In this document: piece by piece, positions 11,322 through 22,640 of the stretch
Position numbering within the stretch: the first letter of the stretch is position 1
Layout: each line of letters opens with the position of its first letter
NCBI GenBank assembly: GCA_964059195.1
Contig: CAXKWD010000001.1
Span: 217,008,484-217,072,483 of the forward strand
DNA length: 64,000 bases
Reading direction: 5' to 3'
Source of the DNA: Ectobius pallidus
Taxonomy: Eukaryota; Arthropoda; Insecta; Blattodea; Ectobiidae
The notes under the pieces: generated by a model
Told to the model about the DNA's origin: nothing
Seen by the model: only the letters and a program-made list of their open reading frames with translations
Database searches by the model: none
Translations under genes and position numbers: made by a program

Positions 11322-11838
11322 TACGAGGGCCATCCACAAAGTAAGTTTCCCTAGGTCGATTTACTGAAACAAAACACACTTTCATGGAAATATTTACTTC
11401 AACAGATACAGTAAGTGTTCAGCTATGTTTCATTATATTCGCCACCGGAATTGAGACATCTCTCATACCGTGGGACCAACTTTTGAACACATGTATCGTA
11501 GAAGTCTGCCGCCACTAAATTCCGGGGTGCGCAGGCAAAGAGAATTAAGTCCACCATCCTAAAAATTTGAGATATGTCCATAGAGTTATAGATAAAAATG
11601 TTCTCTACAATTGTGTTAAGTCCAGTAAGTCATATTCAAAATTGTACGGTAGTTTTGGATGTGTGCCTCATGGGTTTATCCATCTCTAAAGCTATGTTGG
11701 GTTGTTATAGTGTGTTAAGTCAATCAAATTCTCAGTAACAAGAATATGGACTTAACTCTCTTTGCTCGCGCACACCGGAATTGCTTTTTGTTTCTGTAAA
11801 GCTCTCCAGGGAAAATTACTTTGCGGACGGCCTTTGTA
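11322..11838 (-). mobile_element. mariner-family remnant
   Basis: TA-flanked ends in inverted orientation: left TACGAGGGCCATCCACAAAG...TTTCCCT, right (complement) TACAAAGGCCGTCCGCAAAG...TTTCCCT. The left part resembles the mariner relic at 32641 (shared GTGGGACCAACTTTTGAA and GTCGTAGAAGTCTGCCGC, equivalent to C-terminal mariner coding on the minus strand). Most of the transposase is missing, and a 257-bp palindromic sequence lies inside at 11522-11778. Confidence 0.6.
11522..11778. mobile_element. palindromic insertion inside the mariner remnant
   Basis: CCGGGGTGCGCAGGCAAAGA followed by GAATTAAGTCC at the left reappears complemented at the right (GGACTTAACTCTCTTTGCTC followed by GCGCACACCGG). 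The repeated TTAAGTCC motif is shared with the element at 14720-15464. It interrupts sequence that is continuous in the related copy at 32641. Noncoding. Confidence 0.5.
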
Positions 11839-12217
11839 TATGAACAGAAGCCCACTGAGGATTGATAAATATTAACGTCGTTAGTTCAACTGCTCAAACG
11901 GCAAAGTTAAGTCGATGGTACACCGCTATAGGTAAATATTTTCGACTTTTTATTGGCTTATGGGAAAGAGTTTTTCTTTCTGAACTTGTCTCTGAAATTT
12001 AGAACTTTTCTCGGAGGTACGCATTTATGTCAGATAATGCGTGGTCATTTCAACTTACTCTAATACAGTGAGTCCATTTTATGAGGAAACCTCGCATCAC
12101 TGCCGCATTGCCGCGCTAGCATTGTACAAAGCATAGACCCTACAAGCGGTTAGTTGCTTCGGTGTCTTGTAGTGTCTTGTAGTGAGACGCTTGTCTATTG
12201 TTGTGTGACAATAATCG

Positions 12218-12355
12218 AAAATGTATACGGTTGAACAGCGAATTTATTTGGTGGAATGTTGAGAATTTATTTGGAATTTATTGAGAAATAACCATAGAAG
12301 GCGCGTTCGAAGATTTTCTCGTAAATATCCTGACTGTACCATCCGTACAAAATGG
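12218..12355 (+). pseudogene. N-terminal fragment of a mariner-superfamily (DUF4817-type) transposase
   Basis: From the ATG at 12218 the reading MYTVEQRIYLVEC resembles the opening of DUF4817-type insect transposases. A stop codon follows at once, and further downstream, in another frame, there is RRFSRKYPDCTIRTKW, resembling the next block of that helix-turn-helix region. The catalytic part is absent. The family assignment is from memory of the motif. Confidence 0.4.
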
Positions 12356-12993
12356 TGAGTAATAAGCCTCTACATGTAGGCCTATTTTGATAATAAATTG
12401 GTTGAGTTATTCTATTTTGTATTGTTTCTAAAGTCTTGATTTGCCGATTTGCCGGTAGTAACGGAACACGGTCCCGGCCGGTGCAAGCGCAACAGCGGGG
12501 AAAGTGTGAGCAGGGGCAACGCTGTTAAAAAGTTTCCGCATAAAATGGATTCCCTGTATTAAACTCGATTTTCCCCAAAATTTGTTTCTTGGCAACGTTA
12601 TACAGGATCTCTCTAAAATTATTGGCCCAAGTTTCATGAAAGTTTGCAGGCTCGTTTAGTTTAACATGCTTTAATTTTACACGAACCTTAAATTTTTCTT
12701 CCAATTTCTTTCCCAACATTTTATTTTAAATCTAAGACAACCTACTATATCCCATAGGATACATTATGTAGTTAAGAACTAACATAATAAATACAAAAAC
12801 AAACAGTGCTCTTTTATAAAGAAAAATATAATTTAGAAGACATAATGGTGGCATTATAATGGTGGGTGCAAGAGGCACTACCCCTCAGAAGTGTGTCACT
12901 CTACTTCAAGATCTAGGAGTCACAACATCCACCTTTAAAGGAATAGGCTTACAGGCTTTAAAGTTTTCTATAAGAATACTTAGATATCATCTG

Positions 12994-13642
12994 TAGAGAC
13001 CGGATTTTAAAGGGAATTCCTTTTTTTTTATATTTCATCACAAAACGTGATAAAGTCGAACAGGACATTACTGAGTAAGTTTCAACTGCAAATGACCTGG
13101 TTTTAACTTCCCTTTTTTTTCCCTTTTTTAGGCTCATCTCCCTTTTTTTAGGAACTTTCCCTTTCCAGTACCTTTTTTGCTCATTTATTTTGAAAAATTC
13201 GTGAATTACCCAGTATTTGGTAATATGAAAACATTAAAAATTGTTTTAACTGATTCACCATTCAAAAAATAATTCCTCCCAGCAGAATAGAGCGTTACAG
13301 GGAAATCACAGGCTTGCCATTGCCTAAGTTTCCAATTATAACTAGGTGGGGAACATGGATTTCGTGTGCTATTTTCCTCTGTGAGAATTTCAACAAGATC
13401 AAAAAATTTCTTCAGTCATTAGATGTTACAGAATCAGCAGCTGTAGAGCAAGCAAAGGCTTCACATAAAACAAACATGTATCTTTCTGTTCAATTTTTAC
13501 ACTCTCTTACTTTTATATCCCTTTTTCCCACCTTTTTTTTTGGCAATAATTTTCCCTTTTTTCCCCACCTTTTTTTGGCAATAATTTTCCCTTTTTTCGT
13601 CCTTTTTTGGGTGATAATTTTCCCTTTAAAATCCGGTCTCTA
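12994..13642. mobile_element. hAT MITE, family H2
   Basis: Ends TAGAGACCGGATTTTAAAGG in perfect inverted orientation, flanked by the exact 8-bp duplication ATCATCTG (12986-12993 and 13643-13650), which is diagnostic of hAT-type transposition. The interior is rich in TTTTCCCTTTTTT tracts (13110-13170 and 13530-13625). No transposase. Confidence 0.9.
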
Positions 13643-13889
13643 ATCATCTGTATTCAAAACGAAACATATTCTTCTTCTTTAATAATAAACCTACAATACA
13701 TTTATACTGCATGTTGTTATGATATTCTTTGTCAAACTGGCAGGCTGTGGATGTAGAAAAAGACTGTTAAAATAAAAACAATGTAACTTGAATATAATAT
13801 TGTAGACGTTTTAACAAACTAAACAATGATAATTCCTTTCTTGAATCCAATTTTATCATCGAAGACGATGATGATAATAATAATATTTT

Positions 13890-14440
13890 TTTATTATTAA
13901 GGAATATTCCTTTTCCTTCATCCCACAACAATCTTTTGCCTCCATAATTCCCTGTTCATAGAATCTTCTTCACTTAATCCTTTTCTCGCCATACTCCTTT
14001 TCACTCCATCCATCCAGCACTCTTTGGGCTTCCCTCTTCTTTCTCCTTCAAATTTCCAATCCTAAATTTTCTTGGGTATTCTATCAGCTGTCATTCTGAG
14101 TGCATGTCCGTACCACTTCAAGCGTCTTTCTTCTACAATTTCCAAAATATTCTTTTCAACTTGCATTATTTCCCTTATTCTATTATTCCGAATTTTTCTT
14201 TCCTGGATTTTCTTGCTGAACGCCTCCAAAACGTCATTTCTAATACCATTAATTTGTTTGCTTGATGTCTACTTATGGTCCAAGTTTCAGCGCCATATAA
14301 TGTTGTACTTTGGAATAATGCCTCATATATTTTTTTTCTATGTAAAATATTTTTACTCCATAAGATTGAATTTAGCATTCCTATAATTCTCTTCCCATCC
14401 TTTATTCTTCTTTTGAATAATAATAAAAATAATAATAATA
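13890..14440 (-). pseudogene. LINE ORF2 C-terminal fragment
   Basis: On the minus strand, residues such as SILWSKNILHRKKIYEALFQ, YGAETWTISRHQANKLM and TFWRRSARKSR are typical of the C-terminal part of insect non-LTR reverse transcriptase ORFs. A later WYGHALRMTADRIPKKI-like stretch follows, with a stop codon inside it. The 3' side ends in AAT/ATT simple repeat at about 13870-13905. The catalytic RT core is missing (5' truncated). It interrupts sequence that is continuous in copy 1 near 7215-7250. Confidence 0.75.
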
Positions 14441-14719
14441 ACAATAATAAATTAGTTATTTTATCTCTAGATGCCCTTCGGCACAACTAACACCGGGCTT
14501 TCAATTTCTGTAAATTCTATTTTCCAGGGACTAGATTCTTCATTGCATCTGTAATCGAATACGAATTGGATGCCAAATTGCATTTTACAATGGTATTCTA
14601 TCATATGCTTCACGAATCTTTTCATCGTATTAAGCTGAATTAAATATATAGCACATTACATAACAAAAATTTCTAACTTTCACACTTCAAATTAGACATT
14701 TTAAAAGTTTATAATATAC

Positions 14720-15464
14720 CGTGGGCTTACAAGGAAAAGATATTAAGTCCAAAAATGCAAAAAATGAGTTATTGGTAATAACTACAACAGATTGTGCTCT
14801 ATGTACTGGGAAACGAACTAAGTCCTACGCCTTATAGTTACTGAGCAATGAAACTGTCAAAAAGTCCTAAGTTCATTACACACAGTTTATTTTCACGAAG
14901 AAAGAATTAAGTCCACTTCATACCATTTGCCTGTATATATGAAAATCTTTTATAACATATCTCTATGAATTAATTCTTTAACAGATCATGTTGAATATCA
15001 AACACTTATTCCTGGCCATGCTGTGGAAGGTACTGCAAGTGAAGGGTCTGAAGATGATGGTTAGGATGTGAGTGGACAGTGTTCAAGAAGCTTCTGAAAA
15101 GTAAAACCTGAAATATATACTTTAAAACCATTTAATTAACAATTTGTAGATGCAAAGATTGTTTTCCACCTATAGGCCTACATAGAACAATTTGTTGTAA
15201 TTCTTACCAGTAATAATAGATTTTTTTGCATTTTTGGACTCAATCACTTTTCCTTGTAATCGTACTATTTCATTAAGTCAAAATTAAGGAAACATAATTT
15301 TGATATGTAAAATGTGTTATAAAGTAATCACTAGATATGTTATTTGTTTACAAAATATACATCTGAATAAATACATCACATAATTTTTCATAAACATTCA
15401 AACTTTAAAATTGACTTTTCTCCAAACCACTCTTGGACTGAACACCTTTTCGTTTAAGCCCACG
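14720..15464. mobile_element. inverted-repeat element with CGTGGGCTTA ends
   Basis: Ends CGTGGGCTTACAAGGAAAA and, complemented, CGTGGGCTTAAACGAAAAGG, flanked by ATATAC on both sides (14714-14719 and 15465-15470). The paralogous site in copy 1 (about 7523) has no such insertion. The interior has repeated TTAAGTCC motifs and no ORF. The 6-bp flank fits no superfamily cleanly, so the class is uncertain. Confidence 0.7.
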
Positions 15465-15566
15465 ATATACACTTACATGAAAATGTAATGGTTTATTACA
15501 GTCTGTTTTGATTTGTCGAAATAACTTATACAGTAATTTAAATGAAATTTATTTTTTTCTTCCAAT

Positions 15567-15572
15567 TTTATT
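15567..15572 (-). promoter_or_regulatory. candidate polyadenylation signal of the second IR gene
   Basis: AATAAA on the minus strand, about 90 bases past the stop codon, in the same context as 7622-7627 of the paralogue. Confidence 0.4.
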
Positions 15573-15657
15573 ACACATTTAACACAAAGTGCTGCATCAC
15601 ATAGCAAAATAGTATGAATTAAAGTGTTAAAGTATTAAATAGGATTAGGTACTGAAG

Positions 15658-17406
15658 TTACCCCAGTTTTTCAACAAGAAATACCAAAACTGAAAGCGAC
15701 AAACCAATCAACAACAAATAAAACGGCCCCACCAAATGAGACAACGTAAATGAAAAAATGTCACCTTCAATATCTGCCAGATGAACGAGCTTATTACCTG
15801 ATGCCCTCCAACTTCGCATATACCGTTCAACAAGTCCATTAGTGACCAGAATCCTGTTCATTTTCTGCACATGGTCATACAGAATACACGACATTTTGTT
15901 GATGTAAATTCCATAATGCAGAATGTCCACATTATGAGTCAACGGAACAACCAAATCTTTCCCAGTAGGTTGACTACCCATCATTACGTTAGCAAGATTC
16001 CTGTTACACAATACGGTCAAGTTTCTAAATCTGTAAATATCTTGGAATGTTTTGAAGTAAGTTGCCTTACACGGCTTAACATTGGTGTGCAACCAATACA
16101 CCAAAAAAGTGACGCACTTATCTAGACCTGACTCTTCAAGTTCTTCGAGAGTTTTTATGGGTGGGAGCACCCCAGGGTACACTAAGAATCCATACAAAGC
16201 ACTTTGATAAGCTATATTGATGTGCAGACAGTAGAAAAGCCAAAAAACGAAGAAAGAGACACCCACAACACCCCTGAAGTGGTCCTTCATCTCAATTCCC
16301 AAATGTGAGGAAAATACATTCATCACAGCCAGTGTAAACTTTTGCTCCTTGAATCTGTGATCCATGAGATAAGTTATAAATGATCCCAGAATGAATATGA
16401 CGGCTACGAGGATCCAGATGTGCGGTTGAAATGTTTTGAATATGCTCTTCCATCTTGGTACGGTGGTACCTGGTGGAACGTACCATGTAATTTCCTCTCT
16501 TGTGTAGGGATAGGTCATTTTACATTCTTCCAGGGTAATACCTTTTCTGTACGATACAGGATTTACCATATGAAATACCGATTTATCGTCCCATCGGATG
16601 ATCTTTGCAATTCCACGAAGACTTCTGGCGAGAGGATGCAAAGATGGTATTTCCTCCAATTCATTCTTAATCGATTTTAACGTTAATTTACAATTCCTAA
16701 TATCAGAAAATTTTTTGGGTGGAAAAAGATTGCTTCTTTCCTCAAATCTTTTGTCTCTAATACTCCAAATGCTCATGAGCTTAATTTCAGATACAGATGA
16801 CTGACATATACGGGGTTGATCTTTCGGTAGCCAACCAAATACAGAAATAAGGCCAATATTTCGTTTCGAAATATGAGCTAGAACTATTGCATATGTTGAA
16901 CCATATACGTTTGCAAGTTGCAACAGATTTACAACAAGTCTATGTACCGGATTCTCCGTTACGAAAATCAAAGGTGCACGTCGATTCCTCATATCGACCT
17001 GTAATCTCTTCACCATTAACGTAGCTAAGGCAAAGGTTTTTTCCCTCATCCCCGTTAAGATCATGAGATAAGAACCCGGTTTCATTACATTATCTCTGTA
17101 GTGACTCATCTCTTTCTGAATACCTGCTATAGCTATCGGTATATGCTTGCTTTCCTGTAGAGTTTGTAATATTTTATCCCCGTAGTTGGGCTTTCGCGAA
17201 TATTCCTTGGCGGGTAGCAAAATATTATGATAAGTACCCGGTGTTTGAATAACAACTGGTAAATCGTGGTTGAAATACGTTGTGATAATGTTGCTGATGC
17301 AAGCTGCTATATCCTTCTCTAGAGTTTCTGTGGACTCCGGCAGTAACAGTCGAGCACTGTTAAATTTCAGCAACAGCAGCAACAGCAGTAGCATCCTGAA
17401 GGCCAT
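15658..17406 (-). CDS. divergent ionotropic receptor (IR), intronless paralogue
   Basis: A 582-aa uninterrupted single-exon ORF, roughly three-quarters identical by eye to the receptor at 7695-9452, with the same predicted role as a ligand-gated cation channel subunit in sensory neuron membrane. Shared architecture: an identical signal peptide, the YTREEITWYVPPG motif before TM1 (about 301-313), TM1 (WILVAVIFILGSFITYLM, about 331-348), the pore/TM2 block (VGVSFFVFWLFYCLHINIAY, about 382-401) and TM3 (about 559-579). Divergence is uneven. The first roughly 110 codons and the helices are nearly identical, while about 200-290 and 430-500 (ligand-binding-side segments) differ much more. The context CCAAAATGG is conserved at the start. 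Ligand unknown. Confidence 0.9.
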   Translation of the reverse strand: MAFRMLLLLLLLLKFNSARLLLPESTETLEKDIAACISNIITTYFNHDLPVVIQTPGTYHNILLPAKEYSRKPNYGDKILQTLQESKHIPIAIAGIQKEMSHYRDNVMKPGSYLMILTGMREKTFALATLMVKRLQVDMRNRRAPLIFVTENPVHRLVVNLLQLANVYGSTYAIVLAHISKRNIGLISVFGWLPKDQPRICQSSVSEIKLMSIWSIRDKRFEERSNLFPPKKFSDIRNCKLTLKSIKNELEEIPSLHPLARSLRGIAKIIRWDDKSVFHMVNPVSYRKGITLEECKMTYPYTREEITWYVPPGTTVPRWKSIFKTFQPHIWILVAVIFILGSFITYLMDHRFKEQKFTLAVMNVFSSHLGIEMKDHFRGVVGVSFFVFWLFYCLHINIAYQSALYGFLVYPGVLPPIKTLEELEESGLDKCVTFLVYWLHTNVKPCKATYFKTFQDIYRFRNLTVLCNRNLANVMMGSQPTGKDLVVPLTHNVDILHYGIYINKMSCILYDHVQKMNRILVTNGLVERYMRSWRASGNKLVHLADIEGDIFSFTLSHLVGPFYLLLIGLSLSVLVFLVEKLG

Positions 17407-17489
17407 TTTGGTGATATCCCTGTAGAGCGAATAAAAACAAATATAGTTATTTTAAGAGCTATGGTGTCTTTGTGCCAGAATGGTACTTT

Positions 17490-17690
17490 ATGAGATTGTG
17501 TGGGGACGGGAAATGTCTTTCCGTGTGTAAGTACGCGCGATAACTCAAATACGCTTCATCGGATTTTTATCAAACTTCGTATACGCACATATAACTTTCA
17601 TGGGAAGAAACCTATTGATATTGGACCAAATCAGTAGGCCGGTACCGAAGTAATGCTAAATTTAGTACCTATCTTATGGTAATGTACGAG
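17490..17690. repeat. 5'-flank repeat, copy 2
   Basis: Equivalent of 9480-9730 in the duplicated segment, with the same GGGGACGGGAAATGTCTTTC core and the same relationship to the interspersed repeat at 47450-47850. Confidence 0.55.
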
Positions 17691-17878
17691 AAAGAATTTA
17701 TCAAATGCAAATCAGTTCTCATGGCAAAATATTGTTTTACAGTGTTCATATACGGCTTTGGAATTTGCAATTAATATGATATGACAAATAACACTACCCA
17801 CATATTCCTTCACATAAGCTTATCAAACTAGTAAGATGTTTGTTTATTTTGTCGAAATGATACATGAATACTGTTATA

Positions 17879-18165
17879 CAGAGTGTTTCAATAATACTTT
17901 TACAAACTTCGGGCATGGGTTGCTTACACCAAAAGAAGGAATAAAGTTCGTATGAACATACGTCCCATAATTTTTTGTTTTCTCGTTAGGAACTGTTCAA
18001 CACATTTGTACACTCATAACACGTCAATACACAAAACTCATAACAAATGCTCGAAATGTCTTCCTCTTGCTTCTAGACTTGCATGCACTAGTCGAATCAT
18101 GGACTGTCGCACCCTTTCAAATACTCCGGGATGGTGTCGAATAGTTTTGCAATCTTCCATGACAG
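17879..18165 (-). pseudogene. C-terminal fragment of a mariner-superfamily (DUF4817-type) transposase
   Basis: On the minus strand, HHPGVFERVRQSMIRLVHAS followed by LEARGRHFEHLL and a stop resembles the C-terminus of insect DUF4817-associated transposases. The 3' side ends in ACAGAGTGTTTCAATAATAC, a probable transposon terminus. The rest is cut off where the tRNA-like palindrome begins at about 18166. Confidence 0.55.
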
Positions 18166-18177
18166 GTCGATGAAAAG

Positions 18178-18238
18178 GATTTCAACCCAGGACCTTCGGC
18201 TATCCGTGCCACTGCTCTACCAACTGAGCTAAGCCAGA
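18178..18238 (-). repeat. tRNA-like module (left arm, inverted)
   Basis: Complement of a tRNA body (AGCTCAGTTGGTAGAGC D-arm, then anticodon-arm remnant GGATAGCC) with its acceptor and T-arm eroded. Not a functional tRNA by inspection. Confidence 0.5.
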
Positions 18239-18526
18239 CTTCAATTCACAGCGCCAGATGAAACCTCTCTCCTATGACTGATTCCCCTTAATTTTTTTGA
18301 ATTTTTTAGGAACCCCAGTGTCAGAGATATTTTTCTCCTATAATATTATCATGCAATGTCCAACAGAGACCATAATCTGTGGTTCATGAATGCATATGCA
18401 TATATCTAAGTTTTTTTTTTTTTTAATCGGAACAGTATTTTGTGTACTCAAAACGGGACAGTGAGGTAGACCATTAAAGGTAATCAGTCATAGGAGAGAG
18501 GCTCCATCTGGCGTTCTGAAGTGAAC

Positions 18527-18598
18527 TCTGGCTTAGCTCAGTTGGTAGAGCATTGGCACGGATAGCCAAAGGTCCTGGGGTCAAATCCCAGTGTCAGA
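18527..18598 (+). repeat. tRNA-like module (right arm)
   Basis: A 72-nt cloverleaf-compatible sequence: acceptor TCTGGCT/TGTCAGA, D-arm AGCTCAGTTGGTAGAGC, anticodon arm TTGGC-ACGGATA-GCCAA (loop triplet GGA, but C rather than U at position 33), and a T-arm with B box GGTCAAATCCC. It lies inside a repeat family, so I call it a tRNA-derived module and not a tRNA gene. Confidence 0.6.
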
Positions 18599-18771
18599 GT
18601 AATTTTTGTCCTATAATATTCTCATGTAATGTCCAACAGAGACAATAATCTGTGGTTCACGAATGCATGTATCCATCTTGACTGTTAACTGTACAATAAC
18701 AGTGGAAGTCCGGTCACAAAAATCACTAATTAATATGCCTCACAGTATTGCGTCTATCAGTGAGGTAGATC

Positions 18772-18774
<3 letters not shown>

Positions 18775-18820
<46 letters not shown>
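18775..18820. repeat. (TA)n microsatellite
   Basis: About 23 uninterrupted TA dinucleotides. Confidence 0.95.
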
Positions 18821-18824
<4 letters not shown>

Positions 18825-18837
18825 CCTATAATTAATG

Positions 18838-19103
18838 CCGCTGCGCTATAAGCCAGAAGTTCGCGGGTTTGACCCCCGATGAGGTGTTTGGAGTTTTTCA
18901 ATTGGCCTAATCCTTCTGGTGGCACTATTGGCCCTGGGGTCGACTCAGCCTCCAACAGAAATGAGTACTAGGAGTAATCCTGGAGGTAAAGGTGGTCGGT
19001 GCGTAAGGCTGACAACCTAACCACCTTCATTGTCCAAAATCTGGGAGCCTCAACTTCCTGGAACCCTCTGGGCCTCTATGGCCTGTATAGGGAACACTTT
19101 TAT
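18838..19103 (+). mobile_element. SINE-A, 5'-truncated
   Basis: Contains the latter part of a tRNA-like head (B box GGGTTTGACCCCCGA) and the family body (CTTCTGGTGGCACTAT, CCCTGGGGTCGACTCAGCCT, GGTGCGTAAGGCTGACAACC, GGGCCTCTATGGCCTGTATA). It is flanked by the 11-bp duplication TATAATTAATG (18827-18837 and 19104-19114). The A box is missing, as expected from 5' truncation on retroposition. Confidence 0.8.
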
Positions 19104-20139
19104 TATAATTAATGGATCTAAAACACGCGATATCTTCTCGTTTCTCAATAAAGGCGTATATATAAAGACTAGCTTAAAAGACCCGGCGTCGCCCGGGGTT
19201 TGTATTTTGTAATTGGAAATTAGCTTATGAAGGATTTTAAATTTTAAATTCTAGGTCCTTATATAGGCATTCATAATTTGAAATAGGAAGAACGACTTAT
19301 TACACTCAAACTATTCCCTCAGAAAACGCTTGATATAGTTTTTTATGGCTCATAGAGGATCTAGAATGTTGCATCCCATCGCTTGTACAGTGCACAGCAA
19401 GCCTGGTAGAGGTTTAAATAAGAAGAAACAGAAATTCCTGTAACATAAAATTGTAATATCGAGGCGGGAAATTTCCCACTCTTATGTTACCATAAAGCAT
19501 TATCACTTTCATACTTTCCTTCCAAAAACCTGCGATATAATATAATAATATACACATTACCATACCTCGTTTTGTTTTCTCTATGTCCAGGGTAGAGAAA
19601 GTTATGTGATTCCATTATTTTAGTGGATTTCATTCTGTAATATTTATTTATAACATGAATTATTTTGATAACTTCTCTTATTTGTCAAAAGTGCATTTCA
19701 ATTGTTTCTTCCAAGCCCACCTGATACCATTTGTGCAACAATATATTCTGTGATTTGGAATTGATAATTCTATGTAAAAAGGGATTAAGTATTTTAAAAA
19801 ACATTTAATTTTTGGCATTTAGAATCAGAATTTTTCAAAATCCTTTCTTAGTGAGCACCTACATTATAAAACGAAGGTACGGTCAAAATTCCAAGTCTCT
19901 ACTAGGGCTCGGACAAGTAACCGAAGTATTTGTCTATCCGGATAACCGGATACCTATAGCGTACAAATACCGTGCAAATAAAACCGAATAATCGGTTATC
20001 CGAATATGGGTTTTCGGATAATCGTGTATTCGTTTCTTGTCCAATATTCTTGTAACCTATATTTAAATCTTCGGATAGTTTTAACCGAATATTGCTCACC
20101 GAGATGGTGGTAAAAAGATTCCAAACACAACTTAATTAC

Positions 20140-22260
20140 AACAAACATTGGACACAACACCCTACACAGTTTCCAACCCCTACAGATAAGTTATCTTTAC
20201 ACATCTATATGTTTACACAAAAATTACCTAAATATGTTGTAGAACTACCCCTCTCAACTAGGAGAAAATCTAGAGTACGGTAAATTCTTATAAACCATCC
20301 CCTTCGCGTTTTCATCCCCTATTATTAACATGTGCTGTATACAAAATACATGAATAATTACCAAATTTTGAACAGCAACCCTCTTCAACCAGAAGAAGTA
20401 AAACTAGCCTACATGAGAATTCTGACTAATTGCCCCTTCCTTAACACCCACCCCTGTAAGTAATGTTTTCGCTATTAAAATATAAATACTGGAATTTTTA
20501 CATGGTAATTATACGCAGCGCCAGAAGAACTAGGAGAAATTGTAGCCAACAATTCTATTCGAACAAACCATCCCTTATATATTTTAAACCCCCTTCTATG
20601 ATATTTCTTTACAATTGTACATTATTTGGCAATATTATCAAATTTTACACACAAAAACTGTGGAACGTGGAGAAAATTATAGGCAACGGTAAGATTCGAA
20701 TATCCAACCCCTTACACTATTTCAACCCCCTTCAGGATAATTGCACATTCTTTGGCGATTTCTTATAATGTTTTACACATAGAAACTCTGGAACATGGAG
20801 AAAATTATAAGCAACAAAAAAATTCGAACATTCAACCCCTTACGCAATTTCAACCCCTATTAGGGTGATTTATATGCAATTGCACATTCTTTAGCGATTA
20901 TTATCAAAATTTACACACAGAGACTGTGGAACGTGGAAAAAATTGTACGCAACAATAAGATTGGAATATACAACCCCTTACGCAATTTCAACCCCTATTA
21001 GGTGATTTCTATGCAATTGCTCATTCTTCGGCGATTTCTTATAACATTTTACACTGTGGAACATGGAGAAAATTATAGGCAATAAACAAATTCGAATGTA
21101 CAACTCCTTATGCACTTTCAACCCCTATTACGTGATCTCAATGCAATTCTATGTTTCTGACCAGTTCTTAAAGAAATTTTACACATTGCGCCTGTAGAAC
21201 TGGGAGAAAATTGTATGCAACAGTAAGATGCTAATATTCAAACCCTTATGGAATTTCAACCCCCATTAGGATAATTTCTACATAATTGGACATTCTTTGG
21301 CTATTATTATCAAATTTTACACACAGGGACTGTAGAACGTGGAGAAAATTATAGGCAACATAATATGCGAATATTACAACCCCTTACGCATTTTCTACCC
21401 CTATTATGTAATATCTATGCAATCTCTATGGAATGCTATGTTTTTTATCTGTTTTTTATATGATACTGTAGAAAGGGTTCTTTGTAGAACTGGGAGAAAA
21501 TTGTAGCCAACAATACCATTCGAAAAAACCACACCTTATTTATTTTCAACCCCTACTGTGTTATTTCTTTACAATATTGTAGCCTACATTCTTTGGCGAT
21601 TATTATCAAATTTTACATACAGAGACCGTGGAACGTGGATAAAATTATAGACGACATATTATTCGAATATACAATCCTTACGCAATTTCAACCCTTATAT
21701 GGTGACTTCTACAAATGCACATTCTTTGGTGATTATTATCAAATTTTACACACAGACACTGTGGAAAGTAGAGAAAATTGTAGACAACAATAGATTCGAA
21801 TATACAACCCCTTACGCGTTTTCAAGCCCTATTATGGTGATTTCTGTACAAATGCACATTCTTCAGTGAGTATTATCAAATTTTACACACAGAGACTGTG
21901 GACAGTAGAGAAAATTGTGGGCAATAATAATATTCGAATGACCATCCTTGACGTATTTTCAACCCTTAATATAAAAATTATCTTTATACAATTCTACATT
22001 TTCTCACCGACTTTTATCAAATTTTACACATAAATCCTTTAAACCAAGGAGAAGACACTAAGCAACAACGATTTTCCAACAAATCAACCTTTAACTGTTT
22101 TTAGCCCCCTGTTGTATGATCTGCTCACCAATCTATTCTCTGAGTAATTTTGACAAAGTTTTACACTCAGAGCCTACAGAACTACGAGGAATTTTTAAGG
22201 TGCATTAACACTTGAATAACCAACCCTTACTTGTTTTTACCTTATATTAACAGTGTGTGA
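20140..22260 (+). repeat. left array of about 135-bp units (about 16 copies)
   Basis: Units are anchored by CAACCCCTTACGCAATTTCA and ACCCCTATTAGG at about 20170, 20295, 20430, 20570, 20705, 20830, 20968, 21100, 21240, 21375, 21525, 21668, 21803, 21938, 22080 and 22212. Each also has ACATTCTTTGGCGATTATTA, TCAAATTTTACACACAGAGA, and GTGGAACGTGGAGAAAATTG. Units are diverged, so the array is old. Small ORFs here are chance products of the repeat. Confidence 0.85.
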
Positions 22261-22640
22261 GAATGTTCTGTCAAACAATGTTCATGATTCAAAATAGCAT
22301 AAACGATTTAATAGTTCCCGTGTTATTTATCTTTTTGTCCTCGAAGTATTCAGTCACTTGATCACAACGAATGATATCTGAAGAGTGTGTTAATGGAATA
22401 TCGCTATCCCGAACAATCACCATTGGGTATTCGCATATTCGGTGATGTGATCATCAGTATCAGTTCTTCTAACCTTACGAGACTATTAAGTGAATGGTCT
22501 TGAATCCTATGCCTCTGACGTCGCGACGTACATAACGTTCATTGCTTCATGTTTCCAGATCCCATCATCACAGTACCAGTGTTTTAACTCACATGTTTGC
22601 GCTGTGAATGTCTTCAGTGTACAAAAGTCTACCGAGAATG
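22261..22640. other. unique centre of the foldback hAT element
   Basis: A non-repetitive segment of about 380 bp between the two opposed arrays. I recognise no gene or motif. It could be the loop of the fold or the remainder of an ancestral interior. Confidence 0.5.

Larger units (their letters stand above)
12610..17870 (-). repeat. segmental duplication, copy 2 (IR gene plus flanks)
   Basis: Counterpart of 6965-9900. It has been lengthened by the MITE at 12994-13642, the LINE fragment at about 13890-14440 and the inverted-repeat element at 14720-15464. Each of these is absent at the matching place in copy 1, so all three postdate the duplication or were lost cleanly from copy 1. Confidence 0.8.
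18166..18770. mobile_element. tRNA-module foldback element (copy 1)
   Basis: Left arm 18170-18290 and right arm about 18470-18600 are inverted repeats, each holding a tRNA-like module followed by ...GCGCCAGATG...CTCTCTCCTATGACTG. Two body segments, TCCTATAATATTNTCATG...AATCTGTGGTTCA, follow in the same orientation (18337-18400 and 18610-18665). Related to the longer palindrome at 29488-30135. Confidence 0.7.
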
